NCBI GenBank assembly: GCA_950295325.1
Contig: CATNTY010000024.1
Location: forward strand, 1-36,071
Reading direction: 5' to 3'
Length of the DNA: 36,071 nucleotides
Source: Polytrichum commune
Lineage: Eukaryota; Streptophyta; Polytrichopsida; Polytrichales; Polytrichaceae
A model generated the notes under the pieces. It saw only the letters and a list, made by a program, of their open reading frames with translations. It was not told where the DNA came from and made no database searches. The position numbers and the translations under genes are program-made. The first letter of the stretch is position 1, and each line of letters starts with the position of its first letter. Shown piece after piece: positions 35,929 through 36,071 of this stretch.

Positions 35929-36071
35929 TCAACACGAGGAAACAATAAAACCGATTGGCGTGACAATGGAAGAGATCCCCAAGACACAAAGGAGCAAACA
36001 TACTGCAACCGCCACAACACCGAAAACAAGAGCATGTAGCAGAAAAAGAAGAAGTAGATCTCCATCGCCAC
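35929..36071 (-). CDS. Possible gene end at window edge, hydrophobic peptide (partial)
   Basis: On the minus strand an open frame enters from beyond the right edge and ends at TGA (35929-35931). It encodes LLLLFLLHALVFGVVAVAVC and then LLLCVLGISSIVTPIG, which looks like one transmembrane helix with a glycine/alanine/valine composition. The neighbouring frame also starts at an ATG (MEIYFFFFCYMLLF) and is hydrophobic too, since the strand is T-rich, so the frame choice is uncertain. I cannot name a family. Confidence 0.3.
   Translation of the reverse strand, partial: GDGDLLLLFLLHALVFGVVAVAVCLLLCVLGISSIVTPIGFIVSSC

Larger units (their letters stand above)
29206..36071. other. Intergenic region with MITEs and one retroelement-like fragment
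   Basis: AT-rich DNA with no intact gene. Listed separately: MITEs at 29860, 32036 and 34125, an endonuclease-like fragment at 31279, a simple-repeat cluster near 35041 and a possible gene edge at 35929. The intervals 30365-31270, 32420-34120 and 34535-35900 contain only short frames without recognisable motifs. Confidence 0.6.

Noticed and set aside
1-36071. A new multi-gene biological system
   Set aside because: Only two intact genes are present, unrelated and 18 kb apart; everything else is explained by transposable elements, simple repeats or unremarkable intergenic sequence.

Overview
This is nuclear DNA of a flowering plant. Evidence: two spliced genes whose proteins look plant-type, GT-AG introns with T-rich acceptors, an AT-rich intergenic space packed with small terminal-inverted-repeat elements, CT microsatellites and a degraded PIF/Harbinger transposon. 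I cannot name the species. All exon joins were read by eye and have no transcript support.

Layout. 1-4.5 kb: intergenic, simple repeats and short low-complexity ORFs only. 4.5-6.3 kb, minus strand: a three-exon gene for a 255-residue basic protein that starts MSRCYPFPPPGYEK and ends in a conserved-looking tyrosine/proline-rich tail; this matches plant proteins usually labelled 'Myb-like protein X' or uncharacterized. 6.3-8.9 kb: its upstream region, with a GC-rich stretch that may hold the promoter or leader exon. 8.9-14.8 kb: intergenic, with three or more MITE-like elements. 14.8-18.5 kb: a complete but dead 3.7-kb PIF/Harbinger element with TIRs, a TAA target duplication, a Myb/SANT-type ORF1, a convergent broken transposase and a tRNA-derived SINE-like insertion. 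18.5-24.0 kb: more MITEs, a 43-bp tandem triplication and a diverged direct duplication. 24.2-29.2 kb, plus strand: an eight-exon gene for a 571-residue protein with two KH domains and a Q/P/G/Y-rich tail (FUBP-like RNA-binding protein). 29.2-36.1 kb: intergenic, with MITEs, a fragment that may come from a retroelement endonuclease, and a possible hydrophobic ORF running off the right edge.

The two intact genes are 18 kb apart, divergently oriented, and nothing in the sequence links their functions. The KH protein is expected to bind single-stranded RNA or DNA in the nucleus or cytoplasm; the MSRC-type protein is of unknown function and probably nuclear because of its lysine run. I found no new multi-gene system. 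The most informative structures are the PIF/Harbinger element with its nested insertion, the unusually well-preserved MITEs, and the intron symmetry of the two KH domains.
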